A DNA stretch of 64,000 nt, taken from positions 14,015 through 78,014 of the forward strand of contig CAYRNB010000003.1 of NCBI GenBank assembly GCA_964425315.1. The letters run 5' to 3'. Positions 62,639 to 64,000 of the stretch are shown here, piece after piece. The position numbers were made by a program, and so were the translations under genes. Position 1 is the stretch's first letter. Every line of letters begins with the position of its first letter. Source of the DNA: Rhodoblastus sp964425315. Its GTDB lineage: Bacteria > Pseudomonadota > Alphaproteobacteria > Rhizobiales > Beijerinckiaceae. The notes beneath the pieces were generated by a model. That model searched no databases. It was not told the origin of the DNA and saw only the letters and a list, made by a program, of their open reading frames with translations.

Positions 62639-63370
62639 ATGAAAAAAGTTTTCCCAGACGCCCGCTCGGCCATGGCCGGGCTGGTGAAGGACGGCATGAC
62701 GCTGATGGCCGGCGGCTTCGGCCTTTGCGGCATTCCCGAGGCGTTGATCGAGGCGGTGAAGGAATCGGGGGCGAAAGGCCTCACTTTCATTTCCAATAAC
62801 GCCGGCGTGGACGGCATTGGCCTCGGCGTTCTCCTGGAGACGCGGCAGGTGAAGAAGATGGTCTCGTCCTATGTCGGGGAAAACAAACTTTTCGCCGAGC
62901 AATATCTCGCCGGCGAGCTGGAGATCGAATTCAATCCGCAGGGCACTTTGGCCGAGCGCATTCGCGCCGGCGGCGCCGGCATTCCCGCCTTCTACACCAA
63001 GACCGGCTTCGGCACGATGATCGCCGACGGCAAGGAAACCCGGGTGTTCAACGGCGAGAATTACGTGATGGAGACGGGCCTCGTCGCCGATGTTTCGATC
63101 GTGCACGCCTGGAAGGGCGACACCGAAGGCAATCTGGTGTTCCGCAAGACCGCGCGCAATTTCAATCCGATGATGGCGACCGCGGGCAAAATCACGGTGG
63201 CCGAGGTCGAGCATCTGTTCCATGCCGGCGAACTCGATCCCGACGAAATCCACACGCCCGGCATTTACGTGCAGCGCATCGTGCATGTGCCCGAGCCGAC
63301 CAAGCACATTGAAAAGCGCACCACGCGCCAACGCACCAGCCCGATCGCCGCGACCGGAGGAGAAGTCTGA
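62639..63370 (+). CDS. 3-oxoacid CoA-transferase subunit A
   Basis: Subunit A of a family I CoA-transferase moves CoA between succinyl-CoA (or acetyl-CoA) and a 3-oxoacid such as acetoacetate. The 243-residue product has the signature GMTLMAGGFGLCGIPEALIEAV (about 19-40), NNAGVDGIGLGVLLETRQVKKMVSSYVG and the GIPAFYTKTGFGT motif near 120. ATG 62639 is used rather than the frame start at 62603. Its stop overlaps the subunit B ATG by one base. With phaZ 2.6 kb away it fits acetoacetate use after PHB breakdown. Relatives are named scoA, pcaI or atoD; I do not choose. Confidence 0.93.
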   Translation: MKKVFPDARSAMAGLVKDGMTLMAGGFGLCGIPEALIEAVKESGAKGLTFISNNAGVDGIGLGVLLETRQVKKMVSSYVGENKLFAEQYLAGELEIEFNPQGTLAERIRAGGAGIPAFYTKTGFGTMIADGKETRVFNGENYVMETGLVADVSIVHAWKGDTEGNLVFRKTARNFNPMMATAGKITVAEVEHLFHAGELDPDEIHTPGIYVQRIVHVPEPTKHIEKRTTRQRTSPIAATGGEV

Positions 63371-64000
63371 TGGCCTGGAACCGCGACCAGATGGCGGCGC
63401 GCGCCGCCAAGGAATTGCGCGACGGATTTTACGTCAATCTCGGCATTGGCATTCCGACGCTGGTGTCCAATTTCATTCCTCCGGGCATGAGCGTGCAATT
63501 GCAGAGCGAGAACGGCATGCTCGGCATGGGGCCCTTCCCCTACGAGGGCGAGGAGGACGCGGACCTCATCAACGCCGGCAAGCAGACGATCACCGAATTG
63601 CCGACGACCAGCTTTTTTTCTTCGGCCGAATCCTTCGCCATGATCCGTGGCGGCCATATCGACCTGTCGATTCTCGGCGCCATGCAGGTGGCGGAGAACG
63701 GCGATCTCGCCAATTGGATGATCCCGGGCAAGATGATCAAGGGCATGGGCGGCGCCATGGACCTGGTGGCGGGGGTGAAAAAAGTCGTGGTGGTGATGGA
63801 GCATGTCGCCAAAGACGGGCCGAAATTTTTGCACAAATGCAGCCTGCCGCTCACCGGCGCGCGCGTCGTCGATCTGCTGATCACCGATCTCGGCGTCTTT
63901 TCCATCGACAAGCACGGAACCGGCGGCGCCAAACTCATCGAACTCGCCGACGGCGTCACCGCCGATGAGATCAAGGCCAAAACCGAAGCGGACTATTTCG
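63370..64000 (+). CDS. 3-oxoacid CoA-transferase subunit B (3' end outside window)
   Basis: This gene is cut by the window end after 210 codons. It begins MAWNRDQMAARAAKEL at the ATG overlapping the subunit A stop. It carries the FYVNLGIGIPTLVSNFIP block and the catalytic Glu motif LQSENGMLGMGPFPYEGEED near residue 47, followed by GGHIDLSILGAMQVAENGDLANWMIPG, LVAGVKKVVVVMEH and TDLGVFSID. A typical subunit B is slightly longer, so only a short C-terminal part is missing. Confidence 0.93.
   Translation, partial: MAWNRDQMAARAAKELRDGFYVNLGIGIPTLVSNFIPPGMSVQLQSENGMLGMGPFPYEGEEDADLINAGKQTITELPTTSFFSSAESFAMIRGGHIDLSILGAMQVAENGDLANWMIPGKMIKGMGGAMDLVAGVKKVVVVMEHVAKDGPKFLHKCSLPLTGARVVDLLITDLGVFSIDKHGTGGAKLIELADGVTADEIKAKTEADYF

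Noticed and set aside
1..64000. Mobile elements, CRISPR arrays, tRNA or rRNA genes
   Set aside because: No transposase, integrase, direct-repeat array or cloverleaf/rRNA sequence was recognised on either strand.

Overview
The window is a GC-rich chromosomal segment of an alphaproteobacterium, most likely order Hyphomicrobiales (Rhizobiales). The placement rests on gene content and order: lysC-ptsP-prfA, priA followed by an F1-only atpHAGDC operon, an aa3 oxidase operon ctaC-ctaD-ctaB-coxF-ctaE-DUF983-SURF1 followed by thrC, an IalB-family protein, orphan Flp/TadE genes, cobT and an intracellular PHB depolymerase. Beijerinckiaceae/Methylocystaceae is my guess for family, but no methane or methanol gene is present to prove it. 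I see no rRNA, tRNA, CRISPR array, transposase or phage gene. The region is core chromosome.

Layout. 0-7.6 kb: hemC-hemD-DUF2147, then secA (interrupted by 100 N) and priA. 7.8-12.8 kb: atpHAGDC for the F1 sector, with stable hairpins between atpA/atpG and between atpD/atpC. 12.8-18.7 kb: ubiG (opposite strand), lysC, ptsP, prfA. 18.7-22.6 kb: mannose-1-phosphate guanylyltransferase, phosphomannomutase and an AIM24-like protein, a GDP-mannose supply unit with a dispersed palindromic repeat in its first spacer. 22.8-25.7 kb: Flp pilin, a short T2SS/T3SS N-domain protein and two TadE/TadG-like pseudopilins, without the rest of a Tad system. 25.7-31.4 kb: DUF1614 protein, small conserved ORF, uracil-DNA glycosylase, GST, membrane histidine kinase, cobT, small secreted protein. 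31.5-38.3 kb: ispH, CPA1 antiporter, gshA, small exported protein, rsmE, a DsbD-N-like protein, YqgE/AlgH. 38.3-45 kb: degenerate GGDEF-EAL protein, RimJ-type acetyltransferase, M16 peptidase, thrC. 44.8-50.9 kb: SURF1, DUF983 and the aa3 oxidase operon. 51.3-64 kb: IalB-like protein, gcvT-gcvH, mscL, a solute-symporter hybrid histidine kinase, GNAT-like protein, PHB depolymerase, metallo-beta-lactamase fold hydrolase, universal stress protein, a small glycine-rich protein, and a 3-oxoacid CoA-transferase (subunit A complete, subunit B cut by the window end).

Themes. Energy metabolism dominates: F1 ATPase, cytochrome oxidase and its assembly factors, and PHB/acetoacetate mobilisation. The most notable regulatory element is a perfect FNR/FixK box placed at a class II activation distance in front of the aa3 oxidase operon. 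Several operons lack an expected partner: ctaG between coxF and ctaE, gcvP after gcvH, prmC after prfA. The 100-N gap in secA is flanked by the same 55 bp on both sides and looks like an unmerged contig overlap. I found no convincing new defence or mobile system.
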